Assembly (NCBI GenBank): GCA_963745765.1
Contig: CAVUYQ010000008.1
Coordinates: 1 to 51,711 of the forward strand
DNA length: 51,711 nucleotides
From: Ww85 sp963745765
GTDB lineage: Bacteria; Desulfobacterota; Desulfobulbia; Desulfobulbales; Desulfocapsaceae
Direction of reading: 5' to 3'
The notes below the pieces were generated by a model that saw nothing but the letters and a program-made list of their open reading frames with translations, was not told where the DNA came from and made no database searches. Positions 23,904 to 33,085 of the stretch are shown piece by piece. Position 1 is the stretch's first letter. Each line of letters begins with the position of its first letter. The translations under genes and the position numbers were made by a program.

Positions 23904-25184
23904 TCAGGTAACCAGGTATCTCTTCAAGACCAGATCAAGTTCATGATCCAGCTGTTTTGGCTCCAGATCCGAGAGCACGCGGTAGAGTTGGGGCGCTATT
24001 TCTATAAAGGCAGAGAGCAGAACCGGATCAAACTGTGTTCCGGATTCCCGTTCAAGTGTCCGCAAGGCTTCCGGCAGCGGCAGCGGGTGACGGCCGGGGC
24101 GTCTTGACACGAGGGCATCGAAGACATCAGCAATGGTAAATATCCGGGCGATAAAGGGAACTTTTTCATGAGCCAGCCCCGCCGGATAACCGCTTCCGTC
24201 ATAGTTTTCATGGTGGCAGCGCACTACCTGTTCCGCGTTGCGCAGCCAGCGAACTCTTTTGAACATCGAGACCCCTGTTCCGGGATGTTTCCTGATCAGG
24301 GTTCGTGCCTCCTCCGGCAGTTCCCCTTCGTTTTGCAGGGTCTTGATAGCGATCGGCAACATGCCAATATCATGAAGAAAGCAACCATGTATGAGGCTTC
24401 TGATTCGGGCCCGCTCTAATCCCTGCTGTTCTGCCAGACGAACAGCATAAATCACTACTCGATGATTATGCCCGATATCGGCCGCATCGCTCTTGGCAAG
24501 CGCTGAACCAAGGGTCCGTAGCAAAAATCCGTTTGCCCTGTTCAACTCGGATGTACTGCGAATAAGATGATTGCTCAGGAAAACCATGCCGGGGTAGAAC
24601 AGGAGTGTACAGAGCAGCACCCCGGCTACACCGAGGGCTGCAGACCAGAGAGTTCTTTGGATGAGCTGCTGTATGTCCGTAAGCGATACGCGATAAATAC
24701 CTTTGAAATAACCGATTGTCCTGCTGCCGTTTGAGTCATATATCGGCAGGAGCGTCTGCAGGAAGATGCTCTTGTTGGCGATCAGCCGGACGGCCTCTGG
24801 CCGATTGGAAAACGGCAGTGATATGCCTTTCTTTTCATATATGCCGCGAACGTCCTCGCCCCCTGGTTGAGAGACAAAAAGTACCTGTTCCCGCGAACTG
24901 CTGAACAGTTCCACCTGCAGGAATGATGTGCGTTCCATGCCCGATGCCGTCAGGAACCTTAACGCCGCGGGGTCCTGCTGCTCGGGATTCTCATGGTAGG
25001 CGGCAAAAAGCGTTGTAAAAACCGTGCTCTCTTTTTCCGCAAACCGCAGAAGGGTCTCATCGAGCTGTTTATATTCAAGAAAGAGTGCTCCGGCAGTGAT
25101 AATGAGTGCAGCAAGAATAAATACCGCCGCCAGCCGTTTGATAAGACGCAGATGTATTTCTTTTTTCAATGCGGGAAACTTCAT
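23904..25184 (-). CDS. HD-GYP cyclic-di-GMP phosphodiesterase with membrane sensor region
   Basis: 426 residues. An N-terminal helix (AAVFILAALIITAGALFL), a periplasmic sensor of about 135 residues, a second helix (AALGVAGVLLCTLLFYPGMVF), then an HD-GYP domain (about 225-400). The domain keeps the HD pair in FLHDIGML, the HHE..DGxGYP block as HHENYDGSGYP, and the following RIFTIADVFDAL. It should hydrolyse cyclic-di-GMP at the inner membrane in response to an extracytoplasmic signal. It is a single gene on the minus strand with its own promoter region before 25323. Confidence 0.9.
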   Translation of the reverse strand: MKFPALKKEIHLRLIKRLAAVFILAALIITAGALFLEYKQLDETLLRFAEKESTVFTTLFAAYHENPEQQDPAALRFLTASGMERTSFLQVELFSSSREQVLFVSQPGGEDVRGIYEKKGISLPFSNRPEAVRLIANKSIFLQTLLPIYDSNGSRTIGYFKGIYRVSLTDIQQLIQRTLWSAALGVAGVLLCTLLFYPGMVFLSNHLIRSTSELNRANGFLLRTLGSALAKSDAADIGHNHRVVIYAVRLAEQQGLERARIRSLIHGCFLHDIGMLPIAIKTLQNEGELPEEARTLIRKHPGTGVSMFKRVRWLRNAEQVVRCHHENYDGSGYPAGLAHEKVPFIARIFTIADVFDALVSRRPGRHPLPLPEALRTLERESGTQFDPVLLSAFIEIAPQLYRVLSDLEPKQLDHELDLVLKRYLVT

Positions 25185-25322
25185 GTATAAGATATCGTTA
25201 CGGGAAGATTATTGTTGCGGCCACTCTACCACTCCACGGAAGAAATAACAAACAAAGGCTTCTGTTGCTGTCGGCAGAATAAATAGAAAGCAGGTATTAA
25301 TTTTTCAAAAGGGAGTGTTCTC

Positions 25323-25694
25323 ATGTTGCAGATAAAAATTATCTGGTCTTCAGGTGAAATTACCGCTGAGCTTCGTGATACGCCTACTGCACGTCAATTG
25401 CTCGCCGTGCTGCCGCTTACCGCCTCGGCCAATGTCTGGGGAGACGAGGTGTATTTCTCATTGCCGTTTTCAGCCAAGGCGGAAGCAGATGCGAGTGATG
25501 TCGTTGCCAAGGGTGCCGTCTGTTTCTGGCTTGACGGGGATGCTCTTGCTCTGCTTTTCGGCCCGACTCCTGTCTCGCGGGGTGAAGAATGCCGACTGAT
25601 CAGCCCTGCCAATATTGTCGGCCAGATGGTCGGCGATCCCTCTGTTCTGGGTTCGGTTCGAAGCGGTGAACGGATACGGGTTGAAGTCCCTTGA
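25323..25694 (+). CDS. Cyclophilin-like fold protein (PF04126 type)
   Basis: 123 residues that look like the prokaryotic cyclophilin-like family (as TM1367): TARQLLAVLPLTASANVWGDEVYFSLPF, then GAVCFWLDGDALALLFGPTPVSRGEECRLISPANIVGQMVGD. The WGdEVYF and FGPTP motifs are characteristic. There is no signal peptide. The function of the family is uncertain; no peptidyl-prolyl isomerase residues can be assigned. It stands alone, with AAAAGGGAG upstream of the ATG. Confidence 0.78.
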   Translation: MLQIKIIWSSGEITAELRDTPTARQLLAVLPLTASANVWGDEVYFSLPFSAKAEADASDVVAKGAVCFWLDGDALALLFGPTPVSRGEECRLISPANIVGQMVGDPSVLGSVRSGERIRVEVP

Positions 25695-25793
25695 GACGGG
25701 GTGTGCCGTTGGTGCAGGGCTGATCCACTCGTGTTGCTGATATCTCGGGGTGAAAAACGGTTTGACTATTCTATCTCTTACCCCCCCCATGAC

Positions 25794-25828
25794 CATGACC
25801 TCTGTGGTTCCCAGGTCGTGCCCTTTTT
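25794..25828 (+). terminator. Rho-independent terminator candidate
   Basis: CATGACCT (25794-25801) pairs with AGGTCGTG (25813-25820; one G-T wobble), followed after CCC by TTTTT (25824-25828). It lies about 100 bp after the cyclophilin-like gene. The rest of the 25695-26051 gap shows no gene. Confidence 0.45.
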
Positions 25829-26051
25829 AAAGCAAGTATGGTAACCTGCAGAGCGGCCCCTGAACAGAAAAATATTGCTCTCGGGATAGGCACAAGCTAG
25901 GATATCCGGAGGTGAGGTTTAAGCAGGATCGGATCTTTCTGAACGTACCCATATGATGTCTGTTCCTCTTGCCCCGCCAGTGCAATCCTTCGTCCAGCTC
26001 GTTTCTGGCGGAAGACTGATACAGTGAGAAAAATTAAGATGGGATACGATC

Positions 26052-27002
26052 ATGGCAAGAACCGGTTTTGTGTATGATAAGCGATTCCTGAAGCATATCA
26101 CCTTCGATGGACATCCGGAATGTTCCCAGAGGCTTGTGGTCATTGTGAATGGTCTTGCCGAGAACGGCTTGATGGATAAATTGGTGCAGATCGAGCCGGA
26201 ACCTGCCAATCAGCGCTGGATTGAGACGGTGCATCATATTCGGTATATCATGAGATTTGAGGAAGCCTGTCTATGGGGTTTGCCTGATTTTGATCATCAG
26301 GATAATTCCATCTGCCGGGATACCTATGAAATTGCTTTGCTGGCTGCAGGAGGTGTGTTAAAGGCGATAGACGGGGTGATGGAGCAGACGGTGGATAATG
26401 CCTTCTGCGCCATCCGTCCTCCAGGACATCATGCTGAGCTGGATCATGCCATGGGCTTTTGTTATTTCAATAACGTGGCCATTGGCGCCCGTTATCTGCA
26501 GCGTCAATGGGGGATCAAAAAAGTCGGCATTATTGATTTCGATGTCCATCACGGCAACGGCACACAGCACATCTTTGACAATGATGATTCGGTCTTCTAT
26601 TACTCAATCCATGAGCATCCTTCCTTTGCCTACCCTGGAACCGGCAGAGAATTTGAAACCGGGGTTTTTGCCGGCGACGGGTATACGCTGAACAGTCCTG
26701 TTTTACCGGGCAGGGGTGATGAAGAATATCGGGAAAGGCTGCTCTCCGATCTCGTGCCTGCCTTTAAGAAATTCAACCCCGAATTTGTGCTCCTCTCGGC
26801 CGGATTTGACGCTCACGTCGATGATTTGATGTCAGGTACCAGTCTGACTACCGAGGGGTATGATTTCGTCAATGAAACGGTGCTTGAACTGGCTGCCGTC
26901 TGTGCCGGTGGCAAGGTTGTTTCGGTTCTTGAAGGAGGATATCAGCTGGAAATCCTGCCCACGCTGGTTGCAAACCACATAAAGCAATTGCTGAACATGT
27001 GA
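26052..27002 (+). CDS. Histone-deacetylase-family deacetylase (acetoin-utilisation / acetylpolyamine type)
   Basis: 316 residues covering one arginase/deacetylase-fold domain. Zn and catalytic motifs are complete: tandem His in RPPGHHAELDHAMGFCYFNN, DFDVHHGNGTQ (Asp and His ligands), LSAGFDAHVDD (second Asp) and the transition-state Tyr in LEGGYQLE. Bacterial members deacetylate acetyl-lysine proteins such as acetyl-CoA synthetase, or acetylpolyamines. Two CBS-domain genes follow; in Bacillus acuC (deacetylase) neighbours acuB (CBS protein), so a link to control of acetate activation is plausible here. Confidence 0.92.
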   Translation: MARTGFVYDKRFLKHITFDGHPECSQRLVVIVNGLAENGLMDKLVQIEPEPANQRWIETVHHIRYIMRFEEACLWGLPDFDHQDNSICRDTYEIALLAAGGVLKAIDGVMEQTVDNAFCAIRPPGHHAELDHAMGFCYFNNVAIGARYLQRQWGIKKVGIIDFDVHHGNGTQHIFDNDDSVFYYSIHEHPSFAYPGTGREFETGVFAGDGYTLNSPVLPGRGDEEYRERLLSDLVPAFKKFNPEFVLLSAGFDAHVDDLMSGTSLTTEGYDFVNETVLELAAVCAGGKVVSVLEGGYQLEILPTLVANHIKQLLNM

Positions 27003-27047
27003 GTAACCTGAAATATACTGATAGCAGATAGTTATCCGGAGGATGAT

Positions 27048-27728
27048 ATGTTTGTAAGTGAGACAATGCATACGGACTTGATAGCGGTTACGCCGCAAAC
27101 CAAGCTGGCAGAGGTACGCCTGCTGATGCAGGAGAACAATTTCCGCCACCTCCCCGTTGTGGATAAAGACGGTAAACTTGTCGGTATCATCACAGACCGC
27201 GATATGCGGGATGCGCATCCGTCGTCGCTTCTTGATAAAGAAGACTACCAGCGCACCCTTGAGAAGGTCATGCAGCATACTGTTGAAGAGGTTATGACCA
27301 AAGACCCTCTGACTATCGCTCCCTATTTTACCCTGCAGGACACCCTGCTGATCATGGGGAGGAAAAAGGTGGGAGCCGTGCCGGTGGTTGACGATAAGGG
27401 CTACCTCAAGGGAATTATGTCTACCCGTGATCTTCTGAAAGCCTTTGTGAACATTATGGGAATAGGCGAGCCCGGCACCCTGCTCTGTATCCTGGCAAAA
27501 GAACAGGCCGGACAATTAAAAAAGATTGTCGATATTGTCACGGAAGAAAGGGTTTCAATGGGGAGTGTCCTGGTGGCCCGATACTGGAACAAGGAAAAAC
27601 GGGCCATATTCCCATACCTGCTGACCAATAACGTGGTTGCCATTAAAAAGAAATTGCTGGCCGCAGGATTTGAAATTATTGATCCGATGACCTGGTATCT
27701 CAATCAGGTCCCGAAGACGAAAGAATAG
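27048..27728 (+). CDS. CBS-domain protein (AcuB-like)
   Basis: 226 residues: two CBS motifs in the first 140 (LAEVRLLMQENNFRHLPVVDKDGKLVGIITDRDM and FTLQDTLLIMGRKKVGAVPVVDDKGYLKGIMSTRDLL in part), then a C-terminal region that may be ACT-like (EEVRVSMGSVLV-type strand and a final MTWYLNQ). CBS pairs bind adenosyl nucleotides and gate a partner. The gene starts 45 bp after the deacetylase with GGAGG before the ATG, in the same order as acuC/acuB pairs. It probably reports energy charge to the deacetylase or its target. Confidence 0.85.
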   Translation: MFVSETMHTDLIAVTPQTKLAEVRLLMQENNFRHLPVVDKDGKLVGIITDRDMRDAHPSSLLDKEDYQRTLEKVMQHTVEEVMTKDPLTIAPYFTLQDTLLIMGRKKVGAVPVVDDKGYLKGIMSTRDLLKAFVNIMGIGEPGTLLCILAKEQAGQLKKIVDIVTEERVSMGSVLVARYWNKEKRAIFPYLLTNNVVAIKKKLLAAGFEIIDPMTWYLNQVPKTKE

Positions 27729-27832
27729 ACCACCCTTTTCCTGATAGGTGAACTCTGTTCCTAAAAGGTCCAGCTTCTATTAAAAGAGCTATTCCCTCTT
27801 CTATCCTAGATTTTTATCGCCAGGAGTATTGT

Positions 27833-28399
27833 ATGGAGCACACATGCGTCAGAGATCTCACGGTACCCATTTGCAAATATGCCACGGTGACGGTGGGTAC
27901 ATCCCTGCTCGATGCCATCCTGGCACTGGAAAAGGCTCAGGAGGCCTATACGAGCAGCAAGTACCAGCACCGGGCCATCCTTGTTCTTGACAGTAACCAG
28001 CAGGTTGTCGGCAGGGTGAGTCAACTGCGGATATTGCAAGCGGTTGAGACGCGGCATGATCTGGACTGTGATGTGGAGAAGTTAAGCAGCTTCAGGTTTT
28101 CAGAAGAATATATTGCCGGCAGACGTGAATACTACCGGTTGAACAGCCCGGTCCTCAACAGCGAATCTCTCCGGGCAGCCTCCGAGAAGAAAGTAGAGGA
28201 CTTTATGCAGAAACCAACACCGGGCGAATTTGTTTCGGAGGATAGTTCAATCGATATTGCCATCCATAAGCTGGTGGCAGGGTCCCATTCCTCTCTGCTG
28301 GTTACCAGGAAAGATGTAATAGTAGGGGTGCTCAGGATAGCTGACGTTTTCTCTGCTGTCTTTCATGAAATGCGGGATGCGGGAATGACCCCCGGCTGA
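27833..28399 (+). CDS. CBS-domain protein
   Basis: 188 residues with two divergent CBS motifs separated by a long insert: ATVTVGTSLLDAILALEKAQ with AILVLDSNQQVVGRVSQLRIL, and DSSIDIAIHKLVAGSHSSLLVTRKDVIVGVLRIADVF. The insert (residues about 80-125) contains helical charged sequence. It lies 104 bp after the AcuB-like gene and 77 bp before the beta-helix gene, likely one operon. It would bind nucleotides; the partner is unknown. Confidence 0.82.
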   Translation: MEHTCVRDLTVPICKYATVTVGTSLLDAILALEKAQEAYTSSKYQHRAILVLDSNQQVVGRVSQLRILQAVETRHDLDCDVEKLSSFRFSEEYIAGRREYYRLNSPVLNSESLRAASEKKVEDFMQKPTPGEFVSEDSSIDIAIHKLVAGSHSSLLVTRKDVIVGVLRIADVFSAVFHEMRDAGMTPG

Positions 28400-28476
28400 T
28401 GCCGGAGTGCCATTTTTAGATAGCGATGAGAACCAAAAGCCCCTTCCCTGATAAAAAAATACCAATTAGGCGAGAG

Positions 28477-29898
28477 ATGAATAAGCTGGAACAATTGTAT
28501 GACGGGATCATTCAGCGGGTAAATATCAACCTTCGTGAGCTGGACTTTGATGCCGAGCCCTATTCTTCAGGCCTTGTTCAACCGGAACAGATGAACAAGT
28601 TTTATGCCTTCTATGGTATCAGCCCCGATCATCCATTAAGCCTTGTTTTCAAGAATTCCGGCCTGGCCGGCAGCTATTTCCTGGGGAAATGCCGGGTTGC
28701 CGACTCATTGCTCTATAAAACTGATGTCCGTGGGGACGAGTTGAAAAGACAGGGGTCCTCTTTTCACTATAAGGATTTCAAGATTCCCCTCCATCATGAT
28801 GAAATGATTGATATCAGCCATAGCGCGCTGGTGAAAACCCTCGTCCATAACTATTCGCACGACCCGGAAACCGCGGAGAGGTTCTTTATTGAAAATACCA
28901 TTGCCATGGATTATGCCAACATCCACGGTTCACCCACCGAGGGAACTTTTCTTGGCCCGTTTGCGACCGTTGATCTGACCACCATACATGACTGTGTTAT
29001 CGGGACGTATTCCTATATCCAGGCCGGTGAAATCAATCACATGAAAATAGCCCCCGGCACGATATGGGTGAGTAGTCCCGGCAATTTTAACTTTTACTAC
29101 CGGCACGATCCTGATCTGCTCAGTAAATACGCAGCTGTTGTTTCCGGCGACCTTCCCCATGGGCTTCTGTTTGACTTTATAGAGAACCGCGAATACGCTT
29201 TCCAACGCGTCTTTGACGCTGCCAACCTGGAAGCAATTGAATTTATACCGAAAACAGCTTCACTGGACAGGTACGCTGTTGTGCTGCCAAAAGTGAGCAT
29301 TGCCGAAAATGTCCTCGTCTCCCAGCGGGCCTATCTGCAGAACTCATCACTTGGCAAAGGCTCGAATGCCCAGGAAAATTGCTATATCATCAATTCGTCA
29401 CTTGAGGGCTACAATGTGACTGCCCATGGTGCCAAGATTATTGAAGCGACCCTGGAGAAAGATGTCTTTGTCGGGTTTAACAGTTTTCTTCAGGGAACAA
29501 GTGATGCCAGGCTGCACATCGGAAGAGGCTGTGTAGTGATGCCGCACACTATAATCGACATCAGTGAACCGTTGCAGATACCTTCCGATCATCTTGTCTG
29601 GGGTCTCATCAGAAGTCGCGAGGAACTTGAGCAGAACAGCATTTCCCTTGCTGAACTGGCAGAGCAGAAAACGTCTTTAAGCAAAAGCCGGTTGCATTTC
29701 GATGGCGATGGCGAGCTCTTCGTTAAGGCGTTCAAGGCACGAATTCACCATATCCTGGAGGCCAATGGCGCGTTCTTTGACGGAGAAAATAATACCGGGC
29801 ATGCCCAGAGAAACAAGAAACTTTCGCTTAACACCATACAGCCCTTTCAATTTGGTGAAATGCAAGGGCTCTATCCTGATATCACCATAGCATTATAG
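28477..29898 (+). CDS. Left-handed beta-helix (hexapeptide-repeat) protein of unknown activity
   Basis: 473 residues from ATG 28477 (AGGCGAG upstream; an earlier ATG at 28426 lacks a site). The central and C-terminal parts show hexapeptide-like turns: GTFLGPFATVDLTTIHDCVIGTYSYIQAG early, then VSIAENVLVSQRAYLQNSSLG, NCYIINSSLEGYNVTAHGAKI and DVFVGFNSFLQG. This is the left-handed beta-helix of acyl- and nucleotidyl-transferase-like proteins, but the usual catalytic His contacts cannot be assigned. It is the last gene of the deacetylase/CBS operon. A role as an acyltransferase or carbonic-anhydrase-like protein is possible; neither is supported by specific residues. Confidence 0.7.
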   Translation: MNKLEQLYDGIIQRVNINLRELDFDAEPYSSGLVQPEQMNKFYAFYGISPDHPLSLVFKNSGLAGSYFLGKCRVADSLLYKTDVRGDELKRQGSSFHYKDFKIPLHHDEMIDISHSALVKTLVHNYSHDPETAERFFIENTIAMDYANIHGSPTEGTFLGPFATVDLTTIHDCVIGTYSYIQAGEINHMKIAPGTIWVSSPGNFNFYYRHDPDLLSKYAAVVSGDLPHGLLFDFIENREYAFQRVFDAANLEAIEFIPKTASLDRYAVVLPKVSIAENVLVSQRAYLQNSSLGKGSNAQENCYIINSSLEGYNVTAHGAKIIEATLEKDVFVGFNSFLQGTSDARLHIGRGCVVMPHTIIDISEPLQIPSDHLVWGLIRSREELEQNSISLAELAEQKTSLSKSRLHFDGDGELFVKAFKARIHHILEANGAFFDGENNTGHAQRNKKLSLNTIQPFQFGEMQGLYPDITIAL

Positions 29899-30212
29899 CA
29901 GCTGTTCTCTTTATCATGCAGATGGCCTGTCTTTATCTGCAGAAAACGCAATCTGCAGTTGCCTGAATCGCAGCCTGCATCACAAATGATTGATAAGAAT
30001 AAGCTTCGAATACTGCCTTTGTGGTCGCCATCAGAAATCCTCATGTTCTGTAATCCTGCACTCAGCTGGTCAGGGAGACCAAGGGCGGCGAAGCAGCGCC
30101 TTCCGGCTGGCGGCCGGGCAAAAAGACACTGAAGCCAGGTGTTGACCTTGTCGGTAAGGTTTGGAAGGAGTGGAAAACAAGTATGGCTTTTGATTGATCT
30201 CGTCTCGTCTGT

Positions 30213-30247
30213 GGCAAGAGTCGGAAGACCCGTTTCCGGTCCTTGCC
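30213..30247 (+). other. Imperfect hairpin in the uxaA leader
   Basis: GGCAAG (30213-30218) with CTTGCC (30242-30247), and inner GGAA with TTCC, form an imperfect stem 39 bp before the uxaA-like start. The rest of the 29899-30285 gap has no gene. It could be an operator or leader structure for the operon. Confidence 0.3.
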
Positions 30248-30285
30248 TGTTGGAGTGGTTTCGCACTTTTAAAAAGGATATATCA

Positions 30286-30576
30286 ATGACACGTGATGCA
30301 ATAGTGATCAAAAAAGAAGATAATGTGGCGACGGCCCTGCGTGATTTGGGCTGTAACGATCTTGTGTCAGTCGGCATCGGGGACAGGACAATAGCCATTA
30401 CACTCGTCGAAAGTGTAGCTTTTGGTCACAAATTTGCCGTTCTCGATATTCTGAAAGGACAGGATATTATTAAATACGGTGAAGTTATCGGCAGGGCGAC
30501 GGCTGATATTTCTGCTGGCGCTCACGCCCATATCCAGAATATTGAAAGCCTGCGGGGTCGTGGCGATTTGGCTTGA
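30286..30576 (+). CDS. UxaA-family hydro-lyase, small (SAF-domain) subunit
   Basis: 96 residues from ATG 30286 (AAAGGA upstream). It equals the N-terminal SAF domain of altronate/galactarate dehydratases: DNVATALRDLGCNDLVSVG, then HKFAVLDILKGQDIIKYGEVIGRATADISAGAHAHIQNIES, with the conserved HKfA.. and G..vHvhN signature. It partners with the large subunit encoded next, as in split UxaA enzymes, to dehydrate a sugar acid or a related hydroxy acid. Its stop lies just before the large subunit start. Substrate not determined. Confidence 0.88.
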   Translation: MTRDAIVIKKEDNVATALRDLGCNDLVSVGIGDRTIAITLVESVAFGHKFAVLDILKGQDIIKYGEVIGRATADISAGAHAHIQNIESLRGRGDLA

Positions 30577-30593
30577 GGAGTTTGGTGGAGCGT

Positions 30594-31772
30594 ATGTTTA
30601 AAGGTGAAAAAATGGAATTTATGGGATACCGGAGAGCGGACGGGCAGGTTGGTACGAGGAACTATGTCGGGGTCATCTCGACCGTTGTCTGTGCAAATGA
30701 AGTTGCCGAGGATATCGCCCGTCAGGTTGATGGAGCCGTCAGTTTTACGCACCACCAGGGCTGCTGCCAGACGCCGATAGATATCCGGCGTGTCAATGAA
30801 GTACTGATCGGCCTGGGAAGCAATCCAAACCTGGCCGCCGTTCTGCTTGTCAGTCTCGGCTGTGAGAGCACGGCTTTGGAGGAAGTTGTGGCGGGCATTC
30901 GCGCGGCGGGCAAACAGGTAGAAATTATTGGCATTCAGGAAACAGGAGGGGCGGCACGAACAAGGGCGGAAGGTTCGCTGATCGTGCAGAATATGGTGGC
31001 CCAGGCGTCATATCTCAGGCAGGAGCGTTGCTCTTTATCGGATATTGTCCTTGGGCTCAAATGTGGAAGTTCCGATACGACTCAAGGACTTGCAGCCACC
31101 CCGGTGATTGGCGTTGCCTCGGACCTGGTCGTTGCGGCTGGCGGTACTTCTATTCTTGGAGAAGTGACCGAGTTTATCGGAGCCGAACATATTATGGCCC
31201 GGCATGCCGCATCCGGGGAGATCGGGAAGCAGATCGTCGATCTGGTAAATCGCATGGAAGGGCGTGCCATCGCCGTCGGATGCGATATGCGCGGCGGGCA
31301 GCCGACGGGCGGCAATATAAAGGGTGGCCTGACAACCATTGAAGAAAAATCATTGGGCGCCGTTGCCAAAGGCGGTTCAGCACCGATTCAGGCTGTTTAT
31401 GAATATGGCGTCAGGCCGAAAGTCAAGGGGCTGGTCGTTATGGATTCTCCGGGTCGGGAGCCCGAAATTCTGACAGGGTTGGCTGCAGCGGGGTGTAATA
31501 TGATCGTTTTTGCAACCGGTCGTGGCGCACCACAGGGTTTTCCCTTTGTGCCGGTTATAAAATTAACCGGTAATGCGCATACATGGGAGCGGATGCGTGA
31601 CCATATGGATCTTTCCGTTTCCAGTGTTATTGACGGTACCGAGAGTATTCCCGAGGCAGGCGAACGTCTTGTACAATCCATTCTGGAAGTTGCTTCCGGG
31701 GTGAGAACAAGAGCTGAGATTACCGGCTATACCAGAGCTATGGACATTTACGTCACCGGACCGGTGATCTAG
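30594..31772 (+). CDS. UxaA-family hydro-lyase, large subunit
   Basis: 392 residues from ATG 30594 (GGTGGAG five bases upstream). It matches the C-terminal catalytic domain of altronate/galactarate dehydratase: GYRRADGQVGTRNYVGVI, THHQGCCQT, SLGCESTALEE, GLKCGSSDTTQGLAATPVIG and the conserved GRGAPQGFP..PVIKLTGN. The cysteines in GCC, GCE and CGSS probably bind the Fe needed for dehydration. It is 17 bp from the small subunit and 7 bp from the LarA-like gene, so the three form one operon. The substrate may be an aldonate or another 2-hydroxy acid; altronate itself is not proven. Confidence 0.88.
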   Translation: MFKGEKMEFMGYRRADGQVGTRNYVGVISTVVCANEVAEDIARQVDGAVSFTHHQGCCQTPIDIRRVNEVLIGLGSNPNLAAVLLVSLGCESTALEEVVAGIRAAGKQVEIIGIQETGGAARTRAEGSLIVQNMVAQASYLRQERCSLSDIVLGLKCGSSDTTQGLAATPVIGVASDLVVAAGGTSILGEVTEFIGAEHIMARHAASGEIGKQIVDLVNRMEGRAIAVGCDMRGGQPTGGNIKGGLTTIEEKSLGAVAKGGSAPIQAVYEYGVRPKVKGLVVMDSPGREPEILTGLAAAGCNMIVFATGRGAPQGFPFVPVIKLTGNAHTWERMRDHMDLSVSSVIDGTESIPEAGERLVQSILEVASGVRTRAEITGYTRAMDIYVTGPVI

Positions 31773-31779
31773 GAATAAT

Positions 31780-33039
31780 ATGATGATATATCCACGAATT
31801 GCTGAAATAACCCAACGCCTTGATGATAGGCGTGTAGATAATGTTCACTCGGTCATTGCACAGGAGATGAAGCGGGTTGATCTTGCCGGCAGAATGAGAC
31901 CCGGTGCCAGGGTGGGAATTACCGCGGGAAGCCGCGGTATTTCCTCCATGGTTGCTGTTTTGCAGGCGATTGTCAGCGAGATACAAAAGATTGGAGCTAC
32001 TCCCGTTATCATCCCTGCCATGGGCAGTCACGGTGGTGCCACAGCCGAGGGGCAGACAGAGATGCTCGAAGGACTCGGGATAAGCGAGCAGAGTGTTGGT
32101 GCCCCTGTTGTCTCTTCCATGGATGTTGTTGAGCTTGGAACCACGGAAGAAGGTATTCCTGTTGTTTTGAGTAAGGATGCGATGGCGTGTGACCATCTTG
32201 TTATCGTTAATCGGGTGAAGCCGCACACCGAGTTTAATGGCCGGATTGAGAGCGGATTGACCAAGATGATGGTGATCGGCCTCGGGAAGCATGAGGGGGC
32301 GGTACTCGCTCATCGCTGGGCTGTTCGTTATGGATACGAGCGAACCCTGATTGCCTCGGGACAACTTGTAATAGAAAAGGCACCGATTACGCTCGGTGTC
32401 GGGATCGTCGAAAATGGATTTGGTCAAGCTGCACGAATCGAGGTCGTTACGCCGGAACGTTTTATTAAAAATGATGAGCATCTCCTGGCCTTGGCCAGGG
32501 AAACCTGCCCGCACCTGCCTTTTGACAGGCTTGATGTTCTCATTGTTGATGAAGGGGGGAAGGAAATCAGCGGAACGGCTATGGATACAAAAGTGATTGG
32601 CCGGATCATGAATATTTACGAGCCACCTCTTGAGCACCCGCATATTACCCGTATCGTTCTGCGGGATCTAACGGAGAGGTCCCACGGCAACGGTCTGGGC
32701 ATTGGTCTTGCCGATTTTGTAACGCAAAGACTTGTAGACAAGTTGAACCGAAGTATAACCGATGTGAATTGTGTTACGGCTGTAGCGCCTGAAAAAGGCC
32801 GCTTACCCATAATCGGCAGGACTGACCGTATGGCGATCGATTATGCCTTTGCCTCGGCAGGTCCGGTAAATGCTGACAATGTGCGTTTATGCTGGATCAG
32901 GAATACCATGAAACTTGACCGGATGTTTGTCTCCGAAGCACTTCTGCCAGAGGTTGAAGCCCATAAGAGTCTGGAAATTTCTTCCGGTTTGAAGGAAATG
33001 CATTTTACCGATAGTGGAGATCTCTTTGTCCCGGGTTGA
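31780..33039 (+). CDS. LarA-like / DUF2088 protein
   Basis: 419 residues. The N-terminal half resembles the DUF2088 (LarA N-terminal) fold: GITAGSRGISSMVAVLQAIV, PAMGSHGGATAEGQTEML and NRVKPHTEFNGRIESGLTKM with IGLGKHEGA. LarA enzymes are nickel-pincer racemases or epimerases of 2-hydroxy acids; these motifs correspond to its substrate-binding His/Arg region, but the family here is not classical LarA and its cofactor use is uncertain. Its tight linkage to a split UxaA dehydratase suggests it epimerises or isomerises the hydroxy acid before dehydration. No larB, larC or larE gene is in the window. Confidence 0.65.
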   Translation: MMIYPRIAEITQRLDDRRVDNVHSVIAQEMKRVDLAGRMRPGARVGITAGSRGISSMVAVLQAIVSEIQKIGATPVIIPAMGSHGGATAEGQTEMLEGLGISEQSVGAPVVSSMDVVELGTTEEGIPVVLSKDAMACDHLVIVNRVKPHTEFNGRIESGLTKMMVIGLGKHEGAVLAHRWAVRYGYERTLIASGQLVIEKAPITLGVGIVENGFGQAARIEVVTPERFIKNDEHLLALARETCPHLPFDRLDVLIVDEGGKEISGTAMDTKVIGRIMNIYEPPLEHPHITRIVLRDLTERSHGNGLGIGLADFVTQRLVDKLNRSITDVNCVTAVAPEKGRLPIIGRTDRMAIDYAFASAGPVNADNVRLCWIRNTMKLDRMFVSEALLPEVEAHKSLEISSGLKEMHFTDSGDLFVPG

Positions 33040-33085
33040 ATGGTCACCCTGAACAGATAATCAATCAATTTTCAACCCGTTGCCC

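Noticed and set aside
30573..30593. Upstream TTG start at 30573 for the UxaA large subunit
   Set aside because: ATG 30594 has GGTGGAG at proper spacing, whereas the TTG overlaps the small-subunit stop and adds residues outside the family match.
33080..33085. TTG start for tex at 33080
   Set aside because: It adds only two residues and has no better ribosome site than ATG 33086.
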